A stretch of 64,000 bases of DNA from Amorphophallus konjac (taxonomy: Eukaryota; Streptophyta; Magnoliopsida; Alismatales; Araceae), in assembly GCA_022559845.1 (NCBI GenBank), contig CM040117.1:10812856-10876855 (forward strand), written 5' to 3'. Position 1 is the first letter of the stretch. Each line of letters starts with the position of its first letter. This document shows positions 41,418 to 53,430 of this stretch, piece after piece. Under the pieces are notes generated by a model. The model was not told where the DNA came from and did not search any database. It saw nothing but the letters and a program-made list of their open reading frames with translations. A program made the translations under genes and the position numbers.

Positions 41418-42398
41418 TTACAGACGGCCTTGCTTTTTAAATGGACGCTTCTCGTCCTTGCTGGCTTGCTCCTTCATCAACGGGCAGTCGGGAATTCGGT
41501 GATCTCGACTCCCACATCGGAGGCACGCTCCCAGTTTCCTCCAGCAGTCCTCGGTCTTATGACCAGCTTTATCACAATAAGTACAGCTATCCTTAGAAGG
41601 AGTAACGTCGGAGAAGGGCTTGTTACTGATAGCGAGGTATGGCTTGTGATTTTTCTGGAACCTCTTTGCCTTGGAAGACTCGCCTCCATTAAAGGTTCGC
41701 TTCTTGCCAAAAGGTGGTTTGAAGCTTCCCGAACTGGTAACCTGCTCCTTCTTGTCCTTGCCCCGAATTCTGTTAGAAAATTCGGTGGCGTCCTCCAATA
41801 GCTGAGCACGACGAACCATTTCTGAGTAGACGTGGATGTCCATCGGCGCAAGCTGGGTAATATATTGGGGCCGTAGCCCGTTGAGAAATCTCCTCGCCTT
41901 CATCTTTTTCGTACACACCAAGTGAGGTGCATAACGGGAAAGTCTGGAGAACTGGGCCTCATATTCGGCCACCTTCCGAGTCCATTGCTTCAGTGCGGCA
42001 AATTCCGCGGCCTTCTTCTCTTGCACTCGGTCCGAGAAGTACTTGCCGTTGAAGTGTTCGACAAACTCCACCCACGTGACATGATCGTCAGGTAATGTGG
42101 CCTCCACGGACTCCCACCAGCTTCGCGCATCCCTCTCTAGTTGGAATGTGGCTAGTAGGACCTTCTCTTCGTCCGTGCATTGCATCACGCGGAAGATCCT
42201 CTCGGTCTCCTTGAGCCAATGCTCGGCATCGTCGGGGTCCACCGAACCCGCAAACTTGGGTGGGTTCATGTTACGGAAATCCCGATGAAGATCACCGGCT
42301 CCACGGTGAGCACCGCGAGCTCCGCCTTGCGCCACCTGCTGTAGCGCCTCAGTGAGTCCTTGCACCGTGCGCTGCATCTCGCGCCAGTGTCCAGCCAT
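41418..42398 (-). CDS. gag: Gag of the Tekay element
   Basis: 326 residues, starting MAGHWREMQRTVQGLTEALQ. The central retrotransposon-gag domain includes NMNPPKFAGSVDPDDAEHWL and SWWESVEATLPDDHVTWVEF, with RYAPHLVCTKKMKARRFLNG after it. Two zinc knuckles close the protein, CTYCDKAGHKTEDC and CLRCGSRDHRIPDC. Gag forms the virus-like particle and binds element RNA. The frame ends at a TAA where a chromovirus gag-pol would normally read on (GRVYAL-type position), so this single stop separates gag from pol in the same frame. It is probably a mutation rather than a programmed site. Confidence 0.93.
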   Translation of the reverse strand: MAGHWREMQRTVQGLTEALQQVAQGGARGAHRGAGDLHRDFRNMNPPKFAGSVDPDDAEHWLKETERIFRVMQCTDEEKVLLATFQLERDARSWWESVEATLPDDHVTWVEFVEHFNGKYFSDRVQEKKAAEFAALKQWTRKVAEYEAQFSRLSRYAPHLVCTKKMKARRFLNGLRPQYITQLAPMDIHVYSEMVRRAQLLEDATEFSNRIRGKDKKEQVTSSGSFKPPFGKKRTFNGGESSKAKRFQKNHKPYLAISNKPFSDVTPSKDSCTYCDKAGHKTEDCWRKLGACLRCGSRDHRIPDCPLMKEQASKDEKRPFKKQGRL

Positions 42399-42635
42399 GA
42401 TCCTGCAAGGGATTCAAATACGGTAAATATCTTACGTAGTCGGTTTTACAACACTAACCCACGTCTCTACCCATCTCACCGGGTACGATCTAACCACTGA
42501 ATAACATGTATTTTTACCCTTGGGTAAATCTTAATAAGACATTTCTAGTTTTATCTTCTAGCTAGGATTTACCTAGATAGACATTTCTACTCCTTGAACT
42601 AAATACATGTTTTACCTAGGAAAATTTAAATCCTA

Positions 42636-42648
42636 GGCTCTGATACCA
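42636..42648 (-). other. Primer binding site (initiator Met-tRNA)
   Basis: Minus strand TGGTATCAGAGCC, nine bases inside the 5' LTR end. It matches the complement of the 3' end of plant initiator Met-tRNA and primes minus-strand cDNA synthesis. Confidence 0.93.
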
Positions 42649-43845
42649 AGAAAGTACTGTCACGTCCCGAGCGCGGAAGCCTGCCCGCGGCGCGACAGTG
42701 CTTTATATAGAACCAAAGCAAGCTAGAGATTCTAAGGGCTTCTACCTTAGACAAGTAAAAGAGCGCGCAAGCTAAACCTTTAATTTGATAATTCCGATGA
42801 TTCTACAAATACAAGGATCAATTCATACCCTTTATTGATCTAACTCATACATACCGACATAGTTCAGATTACAACATTGACCCAGCATAATGAAATTACA
42901 ATAATAGGGGGCAATTCTAATTCTACACTTATCACTCAGACTCATCCCCTCCTGGAATCGGGTCGTCCTCCAAATCACCTGAAATGGTTAGATAACAACT
43001 GGATGAGCGAATCGCTCAGTAGGAATTACATCTCAAACCTTAACAGGCTTTAAGTGATTAATATTTCAATTCATGCATGCAGACAGTAGAGATCAAGGAA
43101 TTTATAAAAATTGATAACGCAGGATGAGAGCAAGGAAAGCATATACATTCAATCTAACAGTAAGTGATACAAGACTGAACAAATAATGAACGACTGTAAT
43201 TTAAAATCAGTAAGCAAGGTGAAACATGTACAGTAGGAATTGGCTATTTATATAACAATTCACTCAATGACATTTCAAGTCCAGTATTGCCCCTTTTGGG
43301 GCCACGCAAGTATTGCCCTGTCCGGGCCAAGCAAGTGTTGATGGAATGTCTCAATTTAGCAAGTATTAGGACGCAATGCTAGACGCCCTCAAGCAAGAGA
43401 TCTCTTCCCTTTGGTTTCGGGTGCTCCTCCCAGGACCGGACCGAGCCCTTTTGCCAGCATTTAAGTCATATTTTTGACATCCATTTCATTTATAGCCAAT
43501 AAAGAATTTCAAGGCTAGGCTTGACCAGTAGAAAAATAAGGTGGAGTTGGAACGGAGTCCAAGGTGTATAATGACGAGTAATCCACGGACAACTGTGCGA
43601 GATTAGTACCTCCACTTTTATTGAATTTATCTCATTTTTCCTACTTTTTTTTAAAGCATTCTCTCCATTAGAATAAAAATAACAAATTTAAGCATTTTCT
43701 CCATTTTTACCAAAAATATAATAATAATAATAATAACAGATTTAAGTATTTTCCCCCATTTTTACCCAAAATGTAATAATAATAAAAATAACAGGTTTAA
43801 GTCCATATTATTTTCCTACTCCATGTCATTTTTCATACCCCTCAC

Positions 43846-45006
43846 TTGGCCAAAGGAGACAGCAACGATCTTGAGGTAACCTCCCCTTTTCAAGACTTTT
43901 CTAGCTCAGATTGGGAAGAAGCCTATTCAGATTTACTTGATACATATGAAAGAATAAGAAGGGAAAATAAAAGTTTGAAGAAGAAGGTTAATCAGTTCAA
44001 TAATGACAGCAACTCAATTGCCAACAGAAGTGAACTAGAATTGGAGATCACCACCTTGCAAAATAAACTGAATCAACGCGAGATAGATGAAGAAAACGTC
44101 AAAGGGCTATTAGAAGAAAATGAAGTACTGAAAAACACAATTGACGAGTTAAAATTAAAGACTCAAGAATATGAACAGGAAACTAAGCTAACTCAAGAAA
44201 GAAACAACTCACTCAAGGAAGAAAATAGTCAACTTCTGAAAGAAATAGAAAGAATCCAAAGTGAACTGAAAAATAAACAGGAAACATTGAAAAAAATGAC
44301 TAAGGGTCAAGAAAACTTGAACGCTGTGTTAGGAATAAAAGTAAATTTTCAGAAAGAGGGGTTAGGGTACAACCCAACGGTTAAAAAGGAATTCCAAATA
44401 AAAACTTTAAATAAAATAGCTGACTCTAAAGGAAAAGACCCCTTGATAAACTTATATCAAAACAAACAAAAGGATATAGCTGAAAGCTCCTCTAAACAGA
44501 TTAATGTCACCTTGGAAGAGAGGAATTCTAAAGGGAAAATGGATAATCCACATCAGTTTAAAAACAACAGTTATATCAGACGAGAAGTTCAAATTCACAG
44601 AAGTAACCAGACAAACAAAGTATTAAATCATGTTAATAAACACAAACCTGTAAAACAAGGTGTCTGGAAACAAGCTGGTCGACAACAGACCCCTCCTCTG
44701 TCGACCAGAGGCTCAACCAGAACAGATACTGGTATCTGGAGAAACTATGGTCGACCACAGACTTACCAGATGTCGACCATGACCAGACACGCAAACAGAA
44801 CCCACAAACTTTCTCAGCTGAAACAGAATGGAAATTGGAACTTAAGAGAGTGGACTCAGAATAGACACAACCTGAACAAGTTCAGAAATGAAAAGACAAA
44901 CTGTTCTAACAAAATTTGGGTTCCCAAGGTGTTGTTACAGCAGTTTCATGATTTCACAAGCTATCTTGGACCCGGGTACCATTTGGGTCCAAAAGTTTCT
45001 GTGTAA
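43846..45006 (+). CDS. 386-codon antisense frame in the 5' LTR (second copy)
   Basis: Same length and borders as the copy at 35242-36402. By eye it differs at seven residues (for example NRTEL/NRSEL, TAKKEF/TVKKEF, KGKGPL/KGKDPL) plus several silent sites. With this few differences, seven replacements give no sign of purifying selection since insertion. The frame was open when the element inserted, because both LTRs are copied from one template. Confidence 0.6.
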   Translation: MAKGDSNDLEVTSPFQDFSSSDWEEAYSDLLDTYERIRRENKSLKKKVNQFNNDSNSIANRSELELEITTLQNKLNQREIDEENVKGLLEENEVLKNTIDELKLKTQEYEQETKLTQERNNSLKEENSQLLKEIERIQSELKNKQETLKKMTKGQENLNAVLGIKVNFQKEGLGYNPTVKKEFQIKTLNKIADSKGKDPLINLYQNKQKDIAESSSKQINVTLEERNSKGKMDNPHQFKNNSYIRREVQIHRSNQTNKVLNHVNKHKPVKQGVWKQAGRQQTPPLSTRGSTRTDTGIWRNYGRPQTYQMSTMTRHANRTHKLSQLKQNGNWNLREWTQNRHNLNKFRNEKTNCSNKIWVPKVLLQQFHDFTSYLGPGYHLGPKVSV

Positions 45007-45046
45007 TTTGTGATGCAGGAATGTCTGGCAGCCAAAAAGGACTTGT

Positions 45047-45111
45047 TGGTGCTAGGAATTGAACCCTGGACCTCAGATTTGGGATGTGCTACTTAACCAC
45101 TAGGCCATGTT
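45047..45111 (-). repeat. tRNA-like segment 1 in the 5' LTR
   Basis: Copy of the segment at 36442-36508 with a few substitutions; A box unchanged. Confidence 0.6.
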
Positions 45112-46197
45112 ACTTTCTTAAGTAATAAATACATCAATAAATATAGGGATTAAGATTTTGACTTATAACGTCAGAAATCTTTATTCATTTTATACTCAGG
45201 GTGCTACACTAAGTTTAACGGGTTAGATGAGTCTCCAATATATTAAATGATATTTTAACAGACAATTACTGTCATATGAATAGTAAAAGTGAATAGTGTT
45301 ACGTTTTATTTTAAAGGAATTTTATGAAAATAATTATATAAAAAAATAGATGAAATTGAAAAATATATATCCCTCAAATTTCACATCAAGACCCCTCCAA
45401 ATAAAAAAAATAAAAATCCTCAAAGATCATTACTCTTAACTTAACATAAAGACATAACTGTTTACGGTTTCCACAGATACTCAGTTTAACAGGTTTCACT
45501 ATACTAAGTACTAAGTGATAGTTTAACAAGTTGAATACTCCCATATTAACTACTGATTATCTGACAAGTTTAATGTCATGGCATCTACCAGTTACTTAAC
45601 AAGTTAATGCATTTAAATAATAGAAAATTAAAGTAAGATATGGGTTGCTTGAAATCCTACTGCAGATTATGATAATAGTTATTATAGAATGTATACCATG
45701 CAAGGTTTAATACTGATTGATGCTAAGAACTTATATCCTGTTATGCCTTAATTAACTATGGGTTTTGTTAAAAATTGAGAAGACCTACTAACACATATTA
45801 ATTATAGCTAATACCGGCTAATTATTTCTAATATATGTTAATCCTTTCACTAATCTTTTTCGATTTAAGTGGGTACAGGCTATTTACTAGGCTGAAGCAA
45901 CCTCCTCTCCTCCTAGTACGCAGCACAGAACCTCCCAGCCTAGGCTCGTATCTCGAAGCTCTAACTAACACAATGGGAGAGCTAGGCCTAGATTTAATCC
46001 CCTCTACTAGACAGGCTTAGGGGGGCAAGATCCGAAATTTCAGGATCTGGGATACGAGATAGTGACATGTGTTGGGGATAATGGAGGATAAGTGGCTTGG
46101 GAAATTTTGAATTTTTTCCCTTTTTCTTGGTGTCTAAGATGGCCACGTCGCCCCCTTAAATTGGGTTAAATTGAGACTTGGCAAAAGAATGTTGATG

Positions 46198-46260
46198 GGG
46201 TGTATAGAACCGTAGTCTTTGGGTTGAAGGCAAGACACTTAACCACTACACTGGGAGGTC
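46198..46260 (-). repeat. tRNA-like segment 2 in the 5' LTR
   Basis: Copy of the 37621-37684 segment, with a change in the B box region (accgtag for accctag). Confidence 0.45.
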
Positions 46261-46849
46261 ATTTTGTTAAGTGGATTCCCTTTAGATTTGATAACCCTGA
46301 GTTCCTATTTCTTTCATAAGTTTAATATATCATAAACTTAATCATAAATGTTATTATTATTATTATTATTTTTTATCATAAACATTATTGTTATTATTAG
46401 TATTTGAAAATATTATTTATTTAATATCTTTATTTATTTATTTATTTATTTTTTTTGTACACGGGTGCTACACAAGGCTTCCGAACCGCTTAACCAAATA
46501 GCGGAGTAAGAGAGATGCTCGGGAGGCAAGCATCCGAGGGGTGCTTGGGGATAAGCGCAACGTCTCCGAGCTCTGGATGAACCGAGGGATACCCGTCACC
46601 TGCAAGTGCGACCAGCTGGACTCTTCTACGTCCGGAGAACCACACAAGTGCCGAAAGTCCCCGGGGGGGACAAAAGGGTTCGGTATAGGGAGGAAGAGGG
46701 GGGGGCATTTGTAACATGTCCATACCGGATAAAGAATGACCCTATCCAACCCTTAAGCTATATGATAATATTAATAATATTAGGTAAGGTTTTAGATGCT
46801 AATCGGTAGATGTAATATTATTAGAAAATGACATGCTTTAAAAAAATTC

Positions 46850-47697
46850 TACAACTATAAAAAATTGAAGAGTTCTCTACCGTGGGATCATGAAAAGTTA
46901 GTTCTCACCCGTATAAATTGAAGAGGGGAAAATTCGCGGCTCACTACACGTACGGCCTAAATAACCCGTCGCATGTCTGACCCATTAAATGATAGCCCCA
47001 GTCGGGCCCACTCACCAGAAGGCCCAAAATATTCAGGCCAACATCGCCCACCCAGCTCTGGCTCGGACGTCCAACCGATGTCACCCTCACTGCTCGGGAA
47101 AAGTCCAGAAAGCGACCTAGCGTAGTCGGCAATAGGTGGACGAATTCTCCCTAAAAGCGCCCCCAATCTCGGACCCCCAACATAAGCAGGGGATATCCTT
47201 TGTAAGTTATGGATCAACTCGCCACCAAGACTCCTCTTAGGGGTGGGGCGTATTCCTCATAACTGGGCGCCTATCAAGGCGAATGTTACGTTGTTGCCCG
47301 AGAGTAGGAAGCTCAAAAGGATAAAGTGAGGGCAAGAGTCCACAAACAGTGAAGAGCCCTCACCAAGGACGTAACGCCCCCTAATCTCTCAAGCTTCCTT
47401 GGCTCCGGGAAGGGAGCGAGCCACTATATAAATCTAGGGAATCCCTCCGAAAAGGTAAGCCACTCTGAGCCACTTCAACTGGTGAAGAGAGATCTCGTGA
47501 CTTTCTTCTCTCCTGTTTCGCTTCGCTCATTGCTTCTACTGCTCAATGACTTAAGCATCGGAGGGTTTTCCCTGGGGTCTCAACCCTGGACCCCCTGATC
47601 GTCTTATTCCCTCTTTGCAGTATCCTTTGCTGGAGTGATTGCATCTTGTGATCGCCCTAAATCAGACGGCTCGGGACTTAGCGCGAGATCTAACATC
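46850..47697 (+). mobile_element. Probable solo LTR, gypsy type
   Basis: GC-richer than its surroundings. TATATAAAT at 47425 is followed by a leader containing cactctgagccac and atgacttaagcatcggaggg with gggtctcaaccctggacccc, a signature of many plant gypsy LTRs. It ends at gagatctaaca (47695). The left boundary and target duplication could not be fixed. No internal domain is attached. Confidence 0.55.
47425..47433 (+). promoter_or_regulatory. LTR TATA box (TATATAAAT)
   Basis: TATATAAAT within CCACTATATAAATCTAGGG, in the expected place of the probable solo LTR. Confidence 0.5.
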
Positions 47698-49200
47698 TTC
47701 ATAAATACCTATAAAATTTAAAATATTTTTTTTTGAAATAAGAATTAATTCACACTCATACATTACACATACTTTTGAGTTTTGGGACTAAAAGAGTTGC
47801 GAACTAAATGAGAGTTTGCTTAGTGCATGCCCTTGGATCTTACGCTAAGCAGTAAAAATATAACAATTTTTTTTAAATATTATATAATCTAATAGAAGTT
47901 TTATAAAAATAACCCTATTAGATGAAAAATTGTAAAATTGTCATCCTTGCATGACTATTATTATTATTATTAATCATTTTACTTGAAAATAAGTACACAA
48001 TTACCTTTGAACTTAGTTGACGTTTACATCATCTAATTCCATTCATGAAATTAAAATTTTAGAAGAAAAAAACTCCCACAAAAAATGTTATTTTATAGGC
48101 ATTATGTCATAGAGAGAGGAGCGATAAATAAATTGATATGTGAAGAGAGAGAAAGAGTTTAGGAGATATTAAGAGTAGTTTTGTCCCTTTCTTTTCAAAT
48201 TTGGTGAAAGACTAATCAACATTAAACAAGAGATTTTAACGGAATGATAAAGGTGGATGATGTCAAGGGAATTCCGCAAGTATTGCAATTACAGATGTTA
48301 TTAATGATGATAACGATGTAAAGATGATAATTTTATAATTATTTATGTAATAGGGTTGTTTTTTGTAAATTTTCTAATTTAATTTATATCAGATAAGTTT
48401 AGCTGAGACTAAGTTTGTAACATGTGCTTCTATTATATTATCGGGTATGCATGTCAATTTGAAATTTATGTTCATTACCTTATCTGTTATGCATGTCGCT
48501 TTGAAAAATGTAACCCACCTATAAATTAATAATTGATTGAATAAACAGGTCATCAGCTCTCCACTATCCTAGTGGGTATTACTCATTTATAATTTTTAAA
48601 ATTATTATATATTGATTATTATTAAAATAAAATGTATAGGCTTAACACCAATGTATTTGAATTAGGGATAAAATTATGAGTAATGCTTTATGCACCGCAT
48701 GCGGTGCACAAATGCCACCTCAATGTGCAACACCCGTATGTGATTGGTCTAAGTAGACATCCCACGATGAGCTTCGTAGAGAAATGAGGGGTGACATGAA
48801 AGCAATGGCGAACGAACCGAGACGTGGAGACAGAATTAATGGCATTGTCACAGTTGCATTAAATGGTGACATTCCTGCGCAAGTCTCACTCTTTGGCATA
48901 CCGAAAATACCATTTTGTGATGGATATATTAAGGCCTTCATTTTATTGCTACCGTGGACTTCATTTTCTCCGCATGCGGTGCAAGGATGGAGGTCTAATC
49001 AGGAGAAGAAACAAGACTCTGCAGAGCGACTGAGGTTCTGCGGAGAAAAAATGATGCATACTACAGTGTTTTCTCCTTCCGTTTACTCTGTTTACTTTTT
49101 TTCTCTGAAGTAAATGTGTAACTGAAACTGGAGAAAACGTATTCAATGTAAAATATGTTACAAGGGTATTAATGGCAGACGGTAGGCTGTTATGCTAAAG
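47698..49200. other. AT-rich intergenic sequence
   Basis: No gene seen. It contains ATT microsatellite tracts (47958-47971), and the 18 bp palindrome at 48691 with a related copy at 48969, possibly the ends of a small MITE. Confidence 0.45.
48691..48708. repeat. Perfect 18 bp palindrome
   Basis: TGCACCGCATGCGGTGCA reads the same on both strands. CTCCGCATGCGGTGCA recurs at 48969-48983, so the ~290 bp between may be a small inverted-repeat element. Confidence 0.85.
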
Positions 49201-49326
49201 AATAAATAGATGGAGTATTTGTTGTTACACATTAAATATAAAGCTCCAGTTAAGATGGCCTATCTCATTAACGGGAGCTATCTCATTATTAGGCATCATA
49301 TGTTATTCTTGTATATTATAGTTCAT

Positions 49327-49815
49327 AAATATACACCATGTTTCATTGATATAGTCCTGAATAATATGTCATTCTTGTACAATATATCTCACTCTTGTAT
49401 TGTAAATTTCATCCTTATACATTATATTGAATAACCGTACAAATGATTTCATTAATACGCAGCATGATTTATAACTGAGCAATATATTTTATTCGTCTGC
49501 ATTTTATTTCATTGTTAGTACATTACATCCCTTAACTGTACAAAATATTTCATTGATACAGTGCACCCTTAATTATGTATTAACCATGTTTCATTGATAT
49601 AGTCCTGAATAATATGTCATTATTGCACATTATATCTCACTCTGGTATTGTAAATTTCATCTGTATATATTATATTGAATAACCGTGCAAATGATTTCAT
49701 TGATACGCAGCATGATTTATAAATGAGCAATATATTTTATTCATCTGCATTTTATTTCATTGTTAGTACATTACATCCCTTAACTGTACAAAATATTTTA
49801 TTGATACGGTGTACC
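49327..49815. repeat. 248 bp tandem duplication upstream of the transposase
   Basis: ccatgtttcattgatatagt recurs at 49336 and 49584 in long similar AT-rich context, giving a period of 248 bp. Runs of TTTCATT...TACA motifs fill both copies. Probably the subterminal region of the MULE. Confidence 0.75.
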
Positions 49816-49907
49816 CTTAATTATGTATTACATTCTTATATAGTATATTTCATTCTTATTATAGTGGATTTCATATATAAACAACATATTTTATTATTGC
49901 AGATGCG

Positions 49908-52383
49908 ATGGAGAAGCCTACACCTTTCGTTTACATCAATGAATATGAAATTTTAAATACACCCACGAAAAATGTTGAGAAGCCTGCACTTTCTGTGTTC
50001 CCACCAGAAATAGGAATGAAATTTGATACAGGGGAAGATGTCCACAAATTTTACAATGCATATGTAAAATCAGTTGGATTTGACATCACTACATTATGCA
50101 GTCGGAGCTACAAAGGAATACCTAATTTCAAGCATTTAGGTTGTTAGAAATCTGGGATGTCAATGAGAAATCCTAACAGTGAGCGCCCAAGAGACTCTCC
50201 AAAAGTGGGTTGCCCTGCATCAATAAAGGTAAGACTTCTCACAAAGAAAGGGAAATGGACAATAGCAGATGCAGTCATTGAGCATAACTATGACCTAAAT
50301 CCACTGTCTGTGACATACCTTAGGTCACATAGAAAAATATGTACGTCGGAAAAGGCAGAAATTAAGAATATGCGTACGGTAGGAATCCCAACATCTCAGA
50401 TAGTGTCTGCACTTGCTAGAAGAAAAGGTTGAATTCAACCGTTTGACTTTACAGAGAAAGATTGTAGAAATTTTTTAACTCGAGAGCGTCAGACGCAACT
50501 AAAAGAAGGAGATGCACAAAAATTACATAACCATTTTGTCAAACAATAAATGAGTAGTCCAACATTCTTCTACATGATGGATTTGAATAATGATGGACAA
50601 CTAAGGCATGTTTTCTGGGTGGATGCAATGTTAAGACTAGTTTGTTCATATTTTGGTGATGTCATATCTTTTAATACTACTTACTTGACAAACACGTATG
50701 GGATTCCATTTGCTCCATTCGTTGGAGTTAATCATCATGGTCAGTCAACCCTATTTGGTTGTGCACTGCTTTCCAATGAAAAGATGGAATCATTTGTTCG
50801 GGTATTTAATTGTTGGTTAAAGGCAAATGGTGGAAAGCAACCGACTGCGATTATTACTGATCAAGACAAATCCATTAAAACAGCAGTGAGAGAGGTCCTT
50901 CCTAATGCTAGGCATCGGTTTTGTTTATGGCATATATTGAAAAAAATACCAGAGAAGATTGGGCATATATGTGTAGCAAACAAAGATTTTATGGAGGACT
51001 TCGATAGCTGCATCTATGATTCAATTTCTGTGCACGAGTTTGAAGAGAAGTGGGAAGAGTTATTATGTAAGTATGAAGCATATAGAGAGAATGAATGGTT
51101 GAATCAGTTATACGAATGTCGTGTCAAATGGGTACCATTATTTTTGAAGGAGACATTTTTCACAGGTAAAACATGTTCTACTGGATTGATAGACTTTGCA
51201 TTATAATGATATATTTTGCACTGCTAGAATACACTTTGTCCTAGATTGAAGCATAATGCACTGAAATACATTGCGTTGGAATAAAGTATAGTACAATGTA
51301 ATATATTTTTTAATCTTAATAAGTTGGTTTCATATTTTTTTGCCAGGAATGTCAACTTCTCAACGAAGTGAGAGCATTAATCACTTCTTTGATGGATATA
51401 TTCATGCAAAGACCACTCTCTCTGAGTTTTTTGAAAAGTTTGAACTTGCATTAGAGAGTAGATATGATGCTGAGAATAAATCGGATGTTAAAAGCATGGA
51501 GACAATAGTATACTTGAAGACATCTTCGCCCTCAGAGAAGCACACAGCCAATAAATACACAAGAGCCATTTTAAAAAAATTTCAAACGGAATTGGTAGAG
51601 ACTGCATCATGTCACCCAAAGGTAATTCACCATGAAGGTTCAAACACCACATTCGAGGTAAAATCTTTTGAACAGATTAAAGTTAAACGAGTTAGAGCTG
51701 ACATTGTTAAGGATTTATTGAAACAATATACAATGTATTGTTATGTAGCTGGTGATGTTGTTTCATGTACTTGTCGATCCTTTGAATTTAAAGGATACTT
51801 ATGTAGGCATGCACTAGTGGGACTTCAATACTGTGGAATTTTTTAAATTCCTTAGAGGTATATTCTAAAGCGATGGACAAAGGAGATGCGTCAGCGTCAC
51901 ATGCTAGATGAATTTAACAAGCCAAGCGATGGTAAAGATTCAAGGGGATGTCGGTATACAAATTTGTGTTACCGGCTGATGAAAGTTGCCGAGGTTGGAT
52001 CAGTGTCAGAAGAAGCATATGAACTCCTATTAGCTGAGCTGCCAAACCTAATGCCTACATTAATGGATGCAAACACTTCTCATATGCAATCAAAAATGAT
52101 GAAAGATGTTGGTCTTTCAGGTGCAGTGAAAGACCCTCGATGTACCAACTTAGAATTGATTGTGAAAGATCCATCAATTATTATAAGGAAAGGAAGGAAG
52201 AGAGAAAAAAGAATACAAAGTACAATTGAAAAGTGTCGAAGAAAATGTAAAAGAGCAAATAAATGTAAAGTATGTGGCAATGATGATGGGACGTGCGTTC
52301 CTAACTGCAAATTAAAGTCCAATGTTACTGTCAATGTCGATATTTTAGGAGCAAATAATCTCGATCATACCTTTCCTGTGTAA
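49908..52383 (+). pseudogene. FAR1/FHY3-type MULE transposase, decayed
   Basis: One frame with stops at 50145, 50430, 50547, ~51844 and ~51853, and one intron 51166-51346 (ACAG/GTAAAA to TTGCCAG/GAATG). The N-terminal FAR1 DNA-binding domain has VHKFYNAYVKSVGFDI then VGCPASIKVRL and VIEHNYDLNP. The MULE transposase core has VFWVDAMLRLVCSYFGDVIS, VGVNHHGQSTLFGCALL, TAIITDQDKSIKTAVREVLP and RHRFCLWHILKKIPEK. A SWIM zinc finger CTCRSFEFKGYLCRHAL and a terminal knuckle KCKVCGNDDGTCVPNC follow. The family covers FAR1/FHY3 light-signalling factors and Mutator-like transposases. The stops and the neighbouring protease favour a dead transposon. The stops can each arise by one transition. Confidence 0.88.
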
Positions 52384-52639
52384 GTATGGTCTACAGAACA
52401 ATCTGCTATGATGATTGCTGGTACCTGCACACTATCCAGCAATGTTATGTAGCGACTTTGGTTGGATTATATAGGAGTACAACATATGTAGACTTTGTAA
52501 GATGGTATGTAGACTTTCATTATTTTTGTATAACATATGTAGGCACATTGTCCAGCCTATGTAGACTTTGTTTGCCGTCAATGAACTTAATGCGCCTATA
52601 TGAGTGTTCCTGCACAAAGGTAAAAAGGAATTCGTATAA

Positions 52640-53430
52640 GTGAAACATTTTGTTCATAGGTAAAATATTTTGTAGTAGAGAGAAATATTTTGCTCTGTAA
52701 TGACGCTGAGAGCTTTATTGTTGCGTGCTTTGATGCAAACGAAAATTTGAAATAAAGAGTATCCAAAATAATTTCCCGCCATCTGTCAATCTGTCAGAGA
52801 GAAGGCACTTGGGAGATTCCACGTGATGACCTTGGATCATGTGCCCACAGAGTTACTTTCGAGCTTGGTTGTGAAGTACATGTACAAGGTATTTGTCAGC
52901 CTTACTGGATATTATTCACTCTTAACGCCCATATGTCCCCCTTAGTCATATATTTTTCACCCTTAGTGACCTTGAGCTGTGGCCTTTGATAATTTTCAAT
53001 GCCTTATTAAGAGGGGTTAAATATTTTACATACAAGTGAAACATTTTGTACATAGGTTAAACATTTTGAAGTGGAGTGAAATATTCTGCTCTGTAATGAC
53101 ACTGAGAGCTTTATTGTTGTGTGCTTTGATGTAAAAGAAAATTTGTTATAAAGAGTATCCAAAATAATTTCGCGCCATCTGTCAATCTATCAGAGAGAAG
53201 GCACTTGGGAGATTCCACGTGATGACCTTGGATCATGTGCCCACAGAGTTACATTCGAGCTTAGTTGTGAAGTACATGTAGCAGAAAAATGGTTTTTGAC
53301 CTTACAAGGTATTTGTCAGTCTTAATGGACATTATTCACTCTTAACGCCCATATGTCCCCCTTAGCCATCTATTTTTCACCTTTAGTGGCCTTGAGCCGT
53401 GGCCTTTGAGAATTTTCAATGCCTTATTAA
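52640..53430. repeat. ~396 bp tandem duplication
   Basis: ggcacttgggagattccacg at 52804 and 53200, with long similar flanks, gives a ~396 bp period. The units share the gtgaaacattttgtacatag motif with the 139 bp array to the right. Confidence 0.8.

Larger units (their letters stand above)
34051..46472 (-). mobile_element. Complete Tekay-type chromovirus LTR retrotransposon
   Basis: 12,422 bp, flanked by the 5 bp duplication caagg (34046-34050, 46473-46477). LTRs are 42658-46472 (5' in element sense) and 34051-37893 (3'). A PBS to initiator Met-tRNA and a PPT are present. The coding order gag, protease, RT, RNase H, integrase, chromodomain identifies a Ty3/gypsy chromovirus, nearest to the Tekay/Del clade. 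The LTRs are very similar, so insertion is recent. Gag-pol is broken by stops and one frameshift, so this copy cannot move by itself. Confidence 0.96.
42658..46472 (-). repeat. 5' LTR of the Tekay element (element sense)
   Basis: 3815 bp, TGTAGCACCCGTGT...CGGGACGTGACA in element sense. Compared with the other LTR it lacks 27 bp near 45726 (between CTA microhomologies) and has scattered substitutions. It carries the antisense 386-codon frame and two tRNA-like segments. Confidence 0.95.

Noticed and set aside
46478..46749. Right half of the LINE tail interrupted by the Tekay element
   Set aside because: It must adjoin 34050 before insertion, but I see no reverse-transcriptase or RNase H motif to name it as a LINE, so I do not list it.
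48784..49113. 109-codon plus-strand frame near the 18 bp palindrome
   Set aside because: No domain recognised, no splice or promoter support, and the opposite strand is open as well.
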